This document shows, one piece after another, positions 23,087-29,821 of a stretch of 31,165 nt of DNA. Source of the DNA: Bacteroidetes bacterium UBA7688 (GTDB taxonomy: Bacteria > Bacteroidota > Bacteroidia > Chitinophagales > Chitinophagaceae); NCBI GenBank assembly GCA_002482815.1, contig DLGS01000186.1, positions 1 to 31,165 of the forward strand, read 5' to 3'. Position numbers and translations under genes: made by a program. The notes beneath the pieces are model-generated. The model was given only the letters and a program-made list of their open reading frames with translations. It had not been told where the DNA came from and ran no database searches. The number at the start of each line of letters is the position of its first letter. The first letter of the stretch is position 1.

Positions 23087-23890
23087 ATGTCTCAAATTAC
23101 CACAATGACAAAAATATTACTGACTATTATTGGTTGCGCTACCTTATGTAGTTGCGCAAGTGGTTATACCCAAATTTATCAGGTCAATACAGTTTCGCCT
23201 GTAATCAAGAAGAACTCAACGTACGTTTTTGATAATGATACCATACAAGTAACCTATGACCTTTGGGCGGACGGGGGCAAAATGGACTTCACCTTAACTA
23301 ATAAATCGGAGAAGCCTATTTACATAGACTGGAAACGCTCTTCATTCGTGTTTAACGAACGTAAATCCGATTATTATATAGACAAAACAACTACAAGAAC
23401 TACAGAATCGGGAGCAAGCATTACTTTGCCGTTATACGTTTATAGCGGCACCGGGAGGGCAAGTGGTTTCGGATCTGCTTCAACATCCGTATCGAATGAG
23501 GTAATGGTGAAGGATGAAAGAGTAACATTCATTCCTCCACACTCAACAATTTCCCGAAGAACCTATAGGCTGATGACGGGATATGCTAAAATGAAAAGCT
23601 TAAACGACACTTCTATAGATGGGAAATCAGCCAAAGTAATGAACTATCCAAATGGAACATCACCTTATAGATGGCGAAACTTCCTTACTTATTCTTTTAC
23701 TGAAGACTGTAAGCAGGAATACTATGTTGATAATGCGTTTTATGTTGACAAGGTTATTGCAATGAAATGGTCACACTTCCACGGCAAGCCATTAAGTGCA
23801 ATTGCTGAAGAAAGGACTGTTTGGGAATATCCCTATGCCAGCCCAACAACATTTTTTTCAACTCAAATGCCTAGGCAGGAAATAAAATAA
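23087..23890 (+). CDS. Lipoprotein of unknown function, 267 aa
   Basis: A lipoprotein signal peptide (MTKILLTIIGCATLCSC) ends in the lipobox LCSC. The start is either the ATG at 23087 or the one six codons later at 23105, which gives the cleaner signal. The mature part has a beta-rich region (YVFDNDTIQVTYDLWADGGK, then MDFTLTNKSEKPIYIDWKRS) resembling an immunoglobulin-like fold. A Ser/Thr/Gly-rich stretch (about 112-145), a segment rich in Tyr and Arg, and an end without known motifs follow. I do not recognise the family. It sits alone after the purF terminator with a consensus promoter. Together with the next small lipoprotein gene it marks an AT-richer, loosely packed stretch that may be accessory. 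Confidence 0.75.
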   Translation: MSQITTMTKILLTIIGCATLCSCASGYTQIYQVNTVSPVIKKNSTYVFDNDTIQVTYDLWADGGKMDFTLTNKSEKPIYIDWKRSSFVFNERKSDYYIDKTTTRTTESGASITLPLYVYSGTGRASGFGSASTSVSNEVMVKDERVTFIPPHSTISRRTYRLMTGYAKMKSLNDTSIDGKSAKVMNYPNGTSPYRWRNFLTYSFTEDCKQEYYVDNAFYVDKVIAMKWSHFHGKPLSAIAEERTVWEYPYASPTTFFSTQMPRQEIK

Positions 23891-23906
23891 GTAAAATATT
23901 TCAGCT

Positions 23907-23924
23907 ATTCAGAGTGCTCTGAAT
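23907..23924 (+). terminator. Short palindromic hairpin after the lipoprotein gene
   Basis: ATTCAGAG-TG-CTCTGAAT lies 16 bp after the stop at 23890. The stem is short and has no T run, so it is only a weak terminator candidate. Confidence 0.4.
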
Positions 23925-24465
23925 GGCATCCGAACTAACCTTGCTATCCGTAGTGTTCACATACTTCTTTCCATAGTTTGTAAATTGGAGCGTAGTAAAA
24001 GCCTTAAAAAGCTAACAAGTACCTAAAAAATATTTCTTATGGTTAAGTGGTTGGGTGTTTTTTGTGTTTTATTCATTTCTTGCAATAGCAATATTGAAAA
24101 TCAAATTATTGGAGAATATCGGGTAGATAAATTTATTCTTGAAGACAGTTCACAAAACTTAAAAACTCTAAAATTGTGTTTTGAAAAAAATAAAAGATTT
24201 ATAGTACAAAAAGATTCCACTAAGATATATGGTGATTGGTTTGCAAAAGACTATGGAGATTTTGTAATCATTTATTTTGAAAATACAGAAGGAAAAAAGG
24301 ATGAATCAAGATTTTACTTTCCCGAAATGGAAATCTATTTCGGCGCACCTTCTGATTTACTCTTTCCAGAGTTTAAAAATATAACCTTTAAAAAACTATA
24401 GTCAGGTTTAGCCCGCTTTCCTGGATATTGGTGCAATGCATCCCAACTCACTCATAGTCCGCAAT
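23921..24465. repeat. Two diverged copies of a roughly 33-bp intergenic sequence
   Basis: The stretch 23921-23953 (GAATGGCATCCGAACTAACC onward) and the stretch 24434-24465 (CAATGCATCCCAACTCACT onward) align with the shared skeleton AATG-CATCC-AACT-AC and a later TCCG. They follow the stops of the two lipoprotein genes in the same orientation, at 30 and 32 bp. The span given covers both copies and the gene between them. Confidence 0.35.
24039..24401 (+). CDS. Small lipoprotein, possibly lipocalin-like, 120 aa
   Basis: A very short signal peptide (MVKWLGVFCVLFISC) has a lipobox FISC at residues 12-15. The mature part opens with IENQIIGEYRVDKFILED and continues with short strands (KLCFEKNKRFIVQKD, KIYGDWFAKDYGDFVIIYFE). 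The GxWxxD/GxYxxD-like opening and alternating strands recall small lipocalin-like lipoproteins, but no family signature is certain. The gene is markedly AT-rich compared with the neighbouring purF and M13 peptidase genes, which may mean recent acquisition or weak selection. No clear promoter or terminator is seen; it may be read from the upstream lipoprotein promoter. Confidence 0.72.
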   Translation: MVKWLGVFCVLFISCNSNIENQIIGEYRVDKFILEDSSQNLKTLKLCFEKNKRFIVQKDSTKIYGDWFAKDYGDFVIIYFENTEGKKDESRFYFPEMEIYFGAPSDLLFPEFKNITFKKL

Positions 24466-24631
24466 AAGGATGTATAGATTCCTTGTTCCCCCGAAATGAT
24501 GTAAGGTGGTCTTGTACGTTTCAAAACCGACTAAATTTCGAATTTCAATCTCTCCCCCATTATTCCCCCTGGCACAATACCGTTTATTAAGCGCTGCGTG
24601 TTATTTTTACCGAATAAATTTTTCTACCCTT

Positions 24632-26680
24632 ATGCAATTATTGCGTTTAAAAAGCTGGATGCCTTTGGCTATCCTGGCCACTACTTTATCCTGCAGCGAA
24701 TCGGCTACACAAAAAGGTGAAGCCAAACCCGATATCCTGGCGCAGAATATCGACTCTGCCATCAATGCGGCCGACGACTTTTTTGAATTTGCCTCCGGCA
24801 AATGGATCAAAGGCAATAAAATACCCGACGACGAAACCAGCTGGGGTATTGCCAACCTGGTAAACGAAGAATTGTATACCCGCAAACTGGTGATCAATCA
24901 GGAAGCAAGCGCTGCCAACAATAAAAATATTACCCAACAACAATTGTCCGACTTCTGGGCTTCGGCTATGGATTCTGTTAAGCAGGAGCAGGACAGTCTG
25001 AAACCACTGAAAGAAGTGCTGGCCAGAATTGATGCTGCACAAACACCGGCTGAGGTGATGAATGTTGCCGCTTATCTCCACAGCATAGGTGTGGGCGTTT
25101 TCTTCAACGAAGGTGTGGGCCAGGACGAGAAAAACTCGGAAGTAATGTCCTACCAATTGTACCAGGGCGGACTGGGGTTGCCCAACCGCGATTACTATTT
25201 TAAAACAGACGAGCGCACGACCAAAATCCGCGCGGCTTACCCTGCTTATATCCAATCCATCTTCTTGTTGAAAGGCGATGACAGTATCACCGCCGGCAAA
25301 AAAGCAGCCGCTATTATGGGCCTCGAAACGGCTATGGCCAAATCGTCGCGCACCATTGAAGCTCTCCGCGACCCCTATGCCAACTATAATAAAATGGATA
25401 TGGCGATGCTGAAATCCACTGCGCCAAATATCGACTGGGCTTCTGTCTTCAACGGAATAGGTCTGCCCAAAATTGATACGGTTATTGTTGGTCAGCCTGA
25501 ATTCTACAAACAACTGAATGCGCTGATTACCAAAACACCGGTGCAAACCCTGAAGGATTACATGACTTTCCACTTGATCAACGACTACGCTTCTTACCTC
25601 AATACTAAACTGGTAGAAACCAAGTTTGACTTCTACGGCAAAACCATCCGCGGAGCCAAACAAATGCGTCCCCGCTGGAAACGTGTACTGGATGCGGAAG
25701 AGCAAGCCATTGGTGAAATTCTGGGACAATTATTTGTAAAGGAATACTTCAACGACAAAGCGAAGAGACGCTACGAGGATATGACCGAGGCTGTTCGCGA
25801 AGCGTATAAACTGCGCATCCAGAAACTGAGTTGGATGAGCGACAGCACCAAACAAAAAGCTTTGGTGAAACTGGCCGCCATTACCAAAAAAGTAGGCTAT
25901 CCTGACAAGTGGAAAGATTTCTCTGATTTGAAAATTGACCGCAGTTCATTTGCCGGAAATATGATGAAGGCTAATGCATGGTGGAATAATTACAGCATCA
26001 AGAAATTGGGCAAACCGGTTGATCGTACCGAGTGGGATATGACACCACAAACTTACAATGCCTATTACAATCCTTCCAACAACGAAATTGTATTACCTGC
26101 CGGAATCTTTACGGTTCCGGGTTTCCGCGACGAAGAACTGGACGATGCCCTGGTGTATGGTTATGCCGGAGCGTCTACTATCGGTCACGAAATAACGCAT
26201 GGTTTTGACGATCAGGGCCGCCAGTTTGATGAGAAAGGAAACCTGAAAAACTGGTGGAGCAAGGAAGACGAAACCCAATTCAATAAGCGTGCAGAAGTAT
26301 TGGCGAAGCAATTCAGCAATATGGTGGTGATTGATACCATGCATATCAACGGTCGTGCAACCTTAGGCGAAAACCTCGCTGATCTCGGCGGTATTCTTAT
26401 TGGACTGGATGCCTTTAAGGCAAGCAAAGCTTATAAGGAAAACAAAACCATTGCGGGCTACACACCGCTTCAGCGCTATTTCTTAGGCTATACATTGGGT
26501 TGGTTGTATCAGACACGGAATGAAGAGCTGGCCTCAAGATTATTAACGGATGTACACTCTCCGGCCAAGTATCGCGTGAATGGCCCGTTCCCGAATGTGC
26601 CTGAATTTTACGAAGCCTTTAAAATTCCTGCCGGCAGCAAAATGTATTTGCCTGACACGGCGAGAGTGGTGCTTTGGTAG
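24632..26680 (+). CDS. M13-family zinc metalloendopeptidase lipoprotein (neprilysin/PepO type), 682 aa
   Basis: I start at ATG 24632, which gives a lipoprotein signal (MQLLRLKSWMPLAILATTLSC); the 42 codons upstream in frame look non-coding. The N-terminal M13 domain opens DDFFEFASGKWIKGNKIPDD. The catalytic domain has NAYYNPSNNEIVLPAGIF, the zinc motif HEITH (His519, Glu520, His523) and GENLADLGG with zinc ligand Glu580 and Asp584. The C-terminus ends RVVLW, like the family's conserved terminal Trp. The length is typical for the family. The enzyme should cleave peptides in the periplasm or at the cell surface; in Bacteroidota M13 enzymes are common and usually not in operons. A terminator follows and no cotranscribed partner is visible. 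Confidence 0.94.
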   Translation: MQLLRLKSWMPLAILATTLSCSESATQKGEAKPDILAQNIDSAINAADDFFEFASGKWIKGNKIPDDETSWGIANLVNEELYTRKLVINQEASAANNKNITQQQLSDFWASAMDSVKQEQDSLKPLKEVLARIDAAQTPAEVMNVAAYLHSIGVGVFFNEGVGQDEKNSEVMSYQLYQGGLGLPNRDYYFKTDERTTKIRAAYPAYIQSIFLLKGDDSITAGKKAAAIMGLETAMAKSSRTIEALRDPYANYNKMDMAMLKSTAPNIDWASVFNGIGLPKIDTVIVGQPEFYKQLNALITKTPVQTLKDYMTFHLINDYASYLNTKLVETKFDFYGKTIRGAKQMRPRWKRVLDAEEQAIGEILGQLFVKEYFNDKAKRRYEDMTEAVREAYKLRIQKLSWMSDSTKQKALVKLAAITKKVGYPDKWKDFSDLKIDRSSFAGNMMKANAWWNNYSIKKLGKPVDRTEWDMTPQTYNAYYNPSNNEIVLPAGIFTVPGFRDEELDDALVYGYAGASTIGHEITHGFDDQGRQFDEKGNLKNWWSKEDETQFNKRAEVLAKQFSNMVVIDTMHINGRATLGENLADLGGILIGLDAFKASKAYKENKTIAGYTPLQRYFLGYTLGWLYQTRNEELASRLLTDVHSPAKYRVNGPFPNVPEFYEAFKIPAGSKMYLPDTARVVLW

Positions 26681-26702
26681 TGTTTATCATTTTCAAAACC
26701 AA

Positions 26703-26735
26703 AAAAGACCACAGCAAAATCTGCTGTGGCCTTTT
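26703..26735. terminator. Bidirectional terminator between convergent genes
   Basis: The stem CCACAGCA / TGCTGTGG extends, after one A-C mismatch, into A-rich and T-rich flanks. It serves the M13 gene on the plus strand and the OMP gene at 26763 on the minus strand. Confidence 0.88.
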
Positions 26736-26762
26736 CATTTTATATACTCCTTACTACAAGAG

Positions 26763-27302
26763 TTATTTGTGGAAGCGGATATTGTAAGAAGCGGAGATTC
26801 CAACGCTTTGAATATCGATAGGGGCACCACCTACAAAAATATGATTGTAGAAACCAGAGAAATTCCAGTTGTAATTATGGTAACCAATTTGTGGTTTAAC
26901 AGTTAAACCACCAGTCACACCAGTCATATTGGTAAAGAAACTGTAACCAAGGTCGGCACCAAAAAATACGCCTTCAGATTTAGGATAATAGCGAAGCATT
27001 AAAGCAAGCGGAATAGCACCGAAGTCACTGAATGGGCTTTTGCCAAGGTAATGATTGTAACCTGTAGCAAGACCAATTCCAAAATGGTTTGTAGCCATAA
27101 ACTGACCTCTGAGGTCAAGACCCGGGGCAAATGTGCTGACTTTTGATGCATCGCCGATTGGCATTGCAGCATTCAATCCTACTTTTAACCAGGCATTTTT
27201 TTCGCTGATTTCTTTGGCAGGAATCACTTCAGCTTTTTCTTGTGCTGAAACTGTTGCGATAGAAGACAACAGGATAGAAGAGAATAAAAATATTTTTTTC
27301 AT
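26763..27302 (-). CDS. Outer-membrane beta-barrel protein, about 179 aa
   Basis: A signal peptide (MKKIFLFSSILLSSIATVSAQ) is followed by a mature part of alternating-hydrophobicity strands: AWLKVGLNAAMPIGD, GLDLRGQFMATNHFGIGLATGY, IPLALMLRYYP, GVFFGADLGYSFF, VKPQIGYHNYNWNFSGFYNH and the C-terminal VGISASYNIRF. The spacing of aromatic-ended strands fits a small 8-strand barrel of the OmpA/OmpX-like porin_fam type in Bacteroidota. The start is ATG 27302 or ATG 27311, which adds three residues. It is monocistronic, converging on the M13 gene with a shared terminator. Its specific role is not visible. Confidence 0.85.
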   Translation of the reverse strand: MKKIFLFSSILLSSIATVSAQEKAEVIPAKEISEKNAWLKVGLNAAMPIGDASKVSTFAPGLDLRGQFMATNHFGIGLATGYNHYLGKSPFSDFGAIPLALMLRYYPKSEGVFFGADLGYSFFTNMTGVTGGLTVKPQIGYHNYNWNFSGFYNHIFVGGAPIDIQSVGISASYNIRFHK

Positions 27303-27436
27303 AAAAATCATTTAAGGCGGCGAAAGTAAGCCTTGGCGTAATGATAAATGCCTTTTTTGTTTAAAGGATTTGTTATGATAAGACGGCGAAAAAATTTATC
27401 TTATAATATCGTTAAAGCCATTTGTTGAAAAGGCTT

Positions 27437-28669
27437 TCAGGGCACTAATGCTTCTATGTTTTTTCGTATTGTGTTCTTATCGGTTACGGAAACAGCCATT
27501 CTGTAAGCTTTTTCGTAATGGTCAATTGCTTGCTCATTATTGATACCCGAATACAAATGCCCTAACAGGGAATAATAAAAATGATTGTCGGTAAGATTCA
27601 ATTTTTCTGCTTCTGTAATGGCTGCTTCTTTTCCATTGGCTTTGGCCAAGGCGAAGGTTCTGTTGAGTGCGGCTATTGGAGAATATTCTATGAGTAAAAG
27701 CTTATTGTACAATTGTAAAATACTCTCCCATTTTTCTGTACTGTCTTCCTTATTGGTGTGCCAGTAGGCGATGCAGGCTTCAAGATGATATTTGGAAATG
27801 ATATTTCCCTGCGAAGACTGATTGAGATAATAGGTGCCACGCTCTATCAGCTCTTTGTTCCACAAAGTTGTATCCTGATTTTCATACAAAATTGTTTCTC
27901 CATTTTCATTTGTCCTGGCTGCAAACCGGGAGGAATGGTAGCACATCAATGATAACAAGGCATTGGCCTGCGGCTTGTTGGTGGGCTTATTATCTACCAG
28001 CAAACAGACCAGGCGCATCGCTTCGAAGCATAGGTATTCGCGTATCGTGACATCCTGGTTGCTGGAATAGTATCCTTCGCTGAATACTAAATAGAGCGTC
28101 GATAATACAGATTCCAGACGATTGTCCATCTCATCCGCAGTAGGTTGCTCGATTTTAATCTGTTCCGATTTCAGTTTTTCTCTTGCTCGTTTCAGCCGCT
28201 TATAAATCACTTCTTTGTTGGTCAGAAAAGCATCTGCAATTTCCTGAACCCCAAAGCCACAGAGTAAATTCAACGCGAGTGCTATCTGTGCTTCGGCAGC
28301 AATACAAGGATTACAAACCGTAAAAATCATAGCCAGCTGACTGTCGTTTATACTTTGTGGAGAAAGGTCAATTTCGATTTCAGCCGTTGTGTCGCTGGTA
28401 TATTTTATTTCTTTCGACAGTTTCTGAGCAAAAAGAGCATCCCGTTTCAGGTGATTCCTGGTTTTGTTTTTGGCAACAGTATACAGCCAGGCAACAGGGT
28501 TTTCGGGCAATCCTTTCACACCCCACAGTTCCGCTGCCGACAGGAAGGTGTCACTCACAATATCTTCTGCAATTTCGATATGCGCTATCCCGAATATATG
28601 ACAGAGTACCGAAACAATTTTCCGGTACTCTGTTCTGAATAAATGGGGTATTAATTCCTGTTGAAGCAT
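27437..28669 (-). CDS. ECF42-type RNA polymerase sigma factor with TPR-like C-terminal extension, 410 aa
   Basis: The N-terminal 160 residues are sigma regions 2 and 4: EIAEDIVSDTFLSAAELWGV, PENPVAWLYTVAKNKTRNHL, then IALALNLLCGFGVQEIADAF and KEVIYKRLKRAREKL. A long helical extension (about 180-410) follows, containing LESVLSTLYLVFSEGYYSS, LIEYSPIAALNRTFALAKANG and TPR-like repeats (FYYSLLGHLYSGINNEQAIDHYEKAYRMA). This build is typical of group ECF42, which has no anti-sigma factor and is encoded next to DGPF/YciI proteins. The YciI gene lies 17 bp upstream on the same strand. The extension is thought in that group to control sigma activity. Confidence 0.93.
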   Translation of the reverse strand: MLQQELIPHLFRTEYRKIVSVLCHIFGIAHIEIAEDIVSDTFLSAAELWGVKGLPENPVAWLYTVAKNKTRNHLKRDALFAQKLSKEIKYTSDTTAEIEIDLSPQSINDSQLAMIFTVCNPCIAAEAQIALALNLLCGFGVQEIADAFLTNKEVIYKRLKRAREKLKSEQIKIEQPTADEMDNRLESVLSTLYLVFSEGYYSSNQDVTIREYLCFEAMRLVCLLVDNKPTNKPQANALLSLMCYHSSRFAARTNENGETILYENQDTTLWNKELIERGTYYLNQSSQGNIISKYHLEACIAYWHTNKEDSTEKWESILQLYNKLLLIEYSPIAALNRTFALAKANGKEAAITEAEKLNLTDNHFYYSLLGHLYSGINNEQAIDHYEKAYRMAVSVTDKNTIRKNIEALVP

Positions 28670-28686
28670 TTTCTGTCAGGTAAGGT

Positions 28687-29031
28687 TTACATCGCTCCGA
28701 TTTCCCTGATTTCTACATTGCCACCAAAATTAAGGATAGGGCAACCTTTGGCCAGTTCTGTTGCCGCTTCCAGCGACTCAGCTTTTATCAGGGTATAACC
28801 GCCGATTCTTTCTTTTATTTCAGAATAAGGCCCGTCGGTAATCACATTGTTCGGGCGCAGTACTTTACCATCTGGTTCCAGCCTGTTGCCACGATCCACT
28901 AATTTGTTTTGTGCAGCAATTCCACCAATCCAGTCCATCCATAGTTTCATGTTTGCCTGCATTTCTTCTGGTGAAAGCATTGGGGTGCTTGATACATGTT
29001 CATTGCGGAAAACCAATAAAAAATCTTTCAT
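28687..29031 (-). CDS. YciI/DGPF-family protein, 114 aa
   Basis: The protein starts at ATG 29031 (MKDFLLVFRNEHVSS) and has the family pattern: the small ferredoxin-like core with LSPEEMQANMKLWMDWIGGI, GNRLEPDGKVLRP, the signature TDGPYSEIKERIGGYTLIKA and a closing GGNVEIREIGA. In this branch the DGPF motif reads DGPY. Such proteins are regular companions of ECF42 sigma factors, probably as targets; the biochemical role is not established. The gene lies 17 bp before the sigma gene and has a candidate ECF42 promoter 35 bp upstream of the ATG. Confidence 0.92.
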   Translation of the reverse strand: MKDFLLVFRNEHVSSTPMLSPEEMQANMKLWMDWIGGIAAQNKLVDRGNRLEPDGKVLRPNNVITDGPYSEIKERIGGYTLIKAESLEAATELAKGCPILNFGGNVEIREIGAM

Positions 29032-29065
29032 TTTGTTTAAAATTTTAAGTGTTAAAAGAGCATAA

Positions 29066-29090
29066 CAATCCAAGCTGTAAAAATTCGACA
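29066..29090 (-). promoter_or_regulatory. Candidate ECF42 promoter before the YciI gene
   Basis: The minus strand reads TGTCGA (29090-29085), 13 bp, GGATTG (29071-29066). From memory TGTCGA is the reported -35 motif of ECF42 promoters. The ATG is 34 bp downstream. Confidence 0.65.
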
Positions 29091-29108
29091 ATCGGGTAAA
29101 AAATAGGT

Positions 29109-29576
29109 TTAGCTTTTACTGAACATGCCTGGTTCATAAGTTCCCACCGGCGCTCCGAATGCAATATTAACCCTGTTATAGGCATTGATGGCAATGACAC
29201 CCAAAGTTAAATCGATCATTTCTGTTTCCGCAAAATGTTTGCGTGCTTCGTCGTAAGTATTGTCGGACACCATGCCGCTTTTGATAACGGTGAGTGCCTC
29301 GGTCCATGCCAATGCTGCCCTTTCTTTATCCGTATAAAAAGGAGCTTCGCGCCAGGCATCCAGCAGATACAGGCGTTGCTCCGATTCACCGGCAGCGCGT
29401 AGGTCTTTGGCATGCATATCCAGGCAAAACGCGCAGCCATTGATTTGTGATACCCGGAAGTAAATCAGGTTGAGCAGCGATTCTTCAATACCCGACTTGG
29501 AAAGGTGTCTGCCCAATCCATACAAGGCTCCCATAGCCTGTTGTCCTTTTTCCTGCACATTAATTCTTTGTTTCAT
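29109..29576 (-). CDS. AhpD-like carboxymuconolactone decarboxylase-family protein, 155 aa
   Basis: The all-helical CMD fold is recognisable, with the redox motif in INGCAFCLDMHAKDLRAAGE (Cys-x-x-Cys-x3-His) and the closing IAINAYNRVNIAFGAPVGTYEPG. AhpD-like proteins use the two Cys and the His for peroxidase or alkylhydroperoxide chemistry, so a stress or detoxification role is likely. It starts at ATG 29576 and is followed 77 bp later by the YciI gene, which has its own promoter. A candidate ECF42 promoter 36 bp upstream of the start suggests that both genes belong to the same sigma regulon. CMD proteins are known companions of ECF sigma factors. Confidence 0.92.
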   Translation of the reverse strand: MKQRINVQEKGQQAMGALYGLGRHLSKSGIEESLLNLIYFRVSQINGCAFCLDMHAKDLRAAGESEQRLYLLDAWREAPFYTDKERAALAWTEALTVIKSGMVSDNTYDEARKHFAETEMIDLTLGVIAINAYNRVNIAFGAPVGTYEPGMFSKS

Positions 29577-29611
29577 TGTCTTTTATTTTTTGAGTGTTTA
29601 AAAAAGAAAGA

Positions 29612-29636
29612 CAATCGGCAGGTAAGATTTTGGACA
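29612..29636 (-). promoter_or_regulatory. Candidate ECF42 promoter before the AhpD-like gene
   Basis: The minus strand reads TGTCCA (29636-29631), 13 bp, CGATTG (29617-29612). Spacing and distance to the ATG match the candidate before the YciI gene almost exactly. Confidence 0.6.
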
Positions 29637-29719
29637 AAAGCGTCAGTATTTTCTTAAAATCCTGTCTGATTAGGTGCTCTTAACGTATTTTCAAGGATAA
29701 TTAAATCTCTAAACCTATA

Positions 29720-29765
29720 TGCGCATTTCTTTGCGCCGTTGCGGTTCTTTGCGCCTTTGCGTGAA
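29720..29765. repeat. Short tandem TTTGCG repeats in the gap before dnaG
   Basis: Two 18-bp units (29730-29747 TTTGCGCCGTTGCGGTTC and 29748-29765 TTTGCGCCTTTGCGTGAA) share 13 bases, with TTGCG recurring about every nine bases. A preceding ATGCGCATTTC looks like a diverged unit. I recall similar CTTTGCGxCTTTGCG strings in gaps of other Bacteroidota. Confidence 0.6.
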
Positions 29766-29792
29766 ATTTTATTCTGCCTGATTATTTTCCGC

Positions 29793-29800
29793 TATTTTTG
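29793..29800 (+). promoter_or_regulatory. -7 box of dnaG
   Basis: TATTTTTG fits TAnnTTTG and lies 21 bp before the TTG start of dnaG. No clear TTTG -33 element is present at the usual distance. Confidence 0.6.
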
Positions 29801-29821
29801 CAGGCTCACAAAACTGAAAAA

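Noticed and set aside
24506..24631. Upstream extension of the M13 peptidase to 24506
   Set aside because: The extension would bury a good lipoprotein signal peptide 42 residues inside the protein; ATG 24632 gives the proper N-terminus.
24686..25729. Long open frame on the minus strand inside the M13 peptidase gene
   Set aside because: It lies entirely opposite a clear M13 gene with all catalytic motifs; the frame is a by-product of codon use and its translation has no recognisable domain.
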